Shown: one piece after another, positions 46,379 to 47,402 of the stretch
Numbering within the stretch: position 1 is the stretch's first letter
Layout of the letters: every line of letters starts with the position of its first letter
Assembly (NCBI GenBank): GCA_021203145.1
Contig: JAJQBS010000046.1
Location: forward strand, 1 to 47,402
DNA: 47,402 nucleotides
From: Lachnospiraceae bacterium
Lineage (GTDB): Bacteria; Bacillota; Clostridia; Lachnospirales; Lachnospiraceae
Direction of reading: 5' to 3'
Made by a program: the position numbers and the translations under genes
Notes under the pieces: generated by a model
The model's input: the letters and a program-made list of their open reading frames with translations, nothing else
What the model was told of the DNA's origin: nothing
The model's database searches: none

Positions 46379-47227
46379 TTACTCGAACTCGATAATATAT
46401 CCGACCTTACCTGCATCCGGCGGATACCATCCGACGATATCATCTGCGGAATCGTTCAGCTCCCAGTTTCCCTGATAGGAATACAGTACAAGGCAGGTCT
46501 CGTCGATAGAATTGCCGTTATAGGAATCGCTGTAAGAAGGCTCGCCATCCATCCAGGCCGTAGCCACTGTCCAGGAATCCCCATTATTGAGAGACTCCCC
46601 ATAAAGCTCATTGTTCTCATTCACCCAGTAATAATCCTGGCTGCCTGCGTCTCTTCTGCCTCCGATCTGGTAAAGGATGATGTCTGATGAGCCGGAAGAA
46701 GTAATCAGATTCACGATAGACTCATATTCCTCCTGACTGTTGATGCGTGCCAGATATCCTCCGGCCTGCAATGCCTTTTAAAACGCCTCATTCCAGGAGC
46801 CGTCATCCTGCACCAGCTGATAGGTATGAATACCTCCCTCCGTCGAGTCGTATTCTGTCTGCGCAGTCTCCGCAGCGGAGGCCGCAGCAGCCGTATCGGT
46901 CACGTCCTCCTGGGAGGCGGCGTCCGCATCGGATCCCGCGTCGGCAGAAATGGAGCCTGCCTGGAGATCTTCCGTCTGCGCAGCGTCATTTGCAGAGGCA
47001 TCCTCGTCATAGACGACAATATCCTCATTCTGGCTGTTGTCCGTCTGATTCACGTCACCTGTGTCATTTTCCGACGCACTGTTCTCTCCCAGGCCAAAAG
47101 GGAGACTGACCGAAATTCCGTCCGCCCCGGCCACAGAAGTGCCGATCAGGAAGATCAGGCACGCCGCGCTTCCCGACACAAGAAGGAGCAGATATGCTAT
47201 CACTTTTCTTATCGTTCGTTTCACCAT
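46379..47227 (-). pseudogene. C-type-lectin-like surface protein, interrupted by in-frame TAA
   Basis: Two stretches in one frame, 46781-47227 and 46379-46777, are split only by TAA at 46778-46780. The first has a signal anchor (8-34) and a disordered Asp/Ala/Ser/Glu-rich linker, then starts a C-type lectin domain (HTYQLVQDDGSWNEAF). The second continues it directly (KALQAGGYLARINSQEEYESI, YYWVNENNELYGE, WMDGEPSYSD, ETCLVLYSYQGNW). The stop falls where lectin domains have a polar residue after the A-F pair; a C-to-T change of CAA is the simplest origin. If functional it would be a surface-exposed binding protein at the head of the toxin/secretion locus. Confidence 0.8.
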
Positions 47228-47300
47228 AACCGTCTCTCCCTTTATCTGAATAAACCAGTACCGGAAATATTGCGCGGAAGCGCAGGATTTCGATCCTGAT

Positions 47301-47360
47301 CATTTCGTACGCCACAATCTCGCATTTCGTACGCCATGAACTCAATCATTTCATAACGCG
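47301..47360. repeat. CATTTCGTACGCCA direct repeats upstream of lectin gene
   Basis: Perfect 14-bp copies at 47301-47314 and 47323-47336 (22-bp period) and a weaker third at 47347-47360, each around a CGTACG palindrome or its relic. A small hairpin CAGGAT-TTCG-ATCCTG is at 47283-47298. All lie 55-135 bp upstream of the lectin gene start, where a regulator could bind; no sigma-A promoter was found in 47228-47402. Confidence 0.7.
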
Positions 47361-47402
47361 GACCTCCGGCCGCAACCAAAAATAAAATAGAGCCAAAACT
47401 CT

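Noticed and set aside
33833..47227. Reassignment of TAG and TAA to glutamine, or pyrrolysine at TAG
   Set aside because: hrcA ends in TAG and thiI in TAA at the normal family ends, and neither affected protein is a methylamine methyltransferase. Two point mutations are simpler.
46379..47227. Diversity-generating retroelement target in the lectin domain
   Set aside because: No reverse transcriptase or template repeat is visible, and the observed change is not an adenine substitution.

Overview
The window looks like a chromosomal piece of a mid-GC, low-sporulation-signal Firmicute, most likely a Lachnospiraceae (Clostridia). Reasons: the HrcA/CIRCE-controlled hrcA-grpE-dnaK-dnaJ block followed by prmA, rsmE, a cysteine desulfurase and thiI; the IreB-RuvX-DUF1292-RNase J-YlbF-TrmR-U32 block; strong GGAGG ribosome binding sites; near-consensus sigma-A promoters; and a degenerate HPr. 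Almost every gene is on the minus strand. No tRNA, rRNA, transposase or CRISPR array was seen.

Layout, left to right. (1) 1-12.4 kb, accessory locus read right to left: a tubulin-like GTPase, a possible 31-residue ORF, a microbial-type PARG (ADP-ribose hydrolase) with an unknown C-terminal domain, a second and larger tubulin-like GTPase, a membrane protein with a FUS-like Gly/Ser/Tyr/Asn low-complexity head, a HerA/FtsK-type ATPase, and an acidic repeat protein cut by the window edge. Two promoters in this locus share an unusual extended sequence, so it looks like one regulon. I know of no described system with this composition; it is the best candidate for something new.

(2) 12.5-30.8 kb, housekeeping core: tRNA/rRNA modification (U32 hydroxylase-type, TrmR, MtaB, ThiI, RsmE), RNase J, YlbF, DUF1292, RuvX, IreB, a monocistronic HPr-like gene on the plus strand, PrmA, and the class I heat-shock operon with a perfect CIRCE. 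(3) 30.9-38.8 kb, envelope and metabolism: an SGNH hydrolase divergent from hrcA, a serine beta-lactamase-like enzyme with wall-binding repeats, a three-gene 2-hydroxyacyl-CoA dehydratase/activase set whose activase is broken by an in-frame amber codon, and a surface GH3 glucosaminidase.

(4) 39.1-47.4 kb, second accessory locus: a C-type-lectin-like surface protein broken by an in-frame ochre codon, a three-module FtsK/EssC-like ATPase, three tandem WXG100-like paralogues, a fourth WXG100-like protein, a coiled-coil toxin with an HNH-like nuclease tail, its probable immunity protein, a 66-residue protein, and a membrane protein whose soluble part resembles a kinase N-lobe. It resembles a reduced type VII secretion/polymorphic toxin locus but lacks recognisable EssA, EssB, EsaA and EsaB genes.

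A recurring oddity is short tandem duplication at gene ends: several 3' ends, stop codon included, are copied just downstream (PARG, cysteine desulfurase, grpE), with related repeats at the end of the large tubulin gene and of trmR and a 42-bp duplication of the translation start region of the HerA gene.
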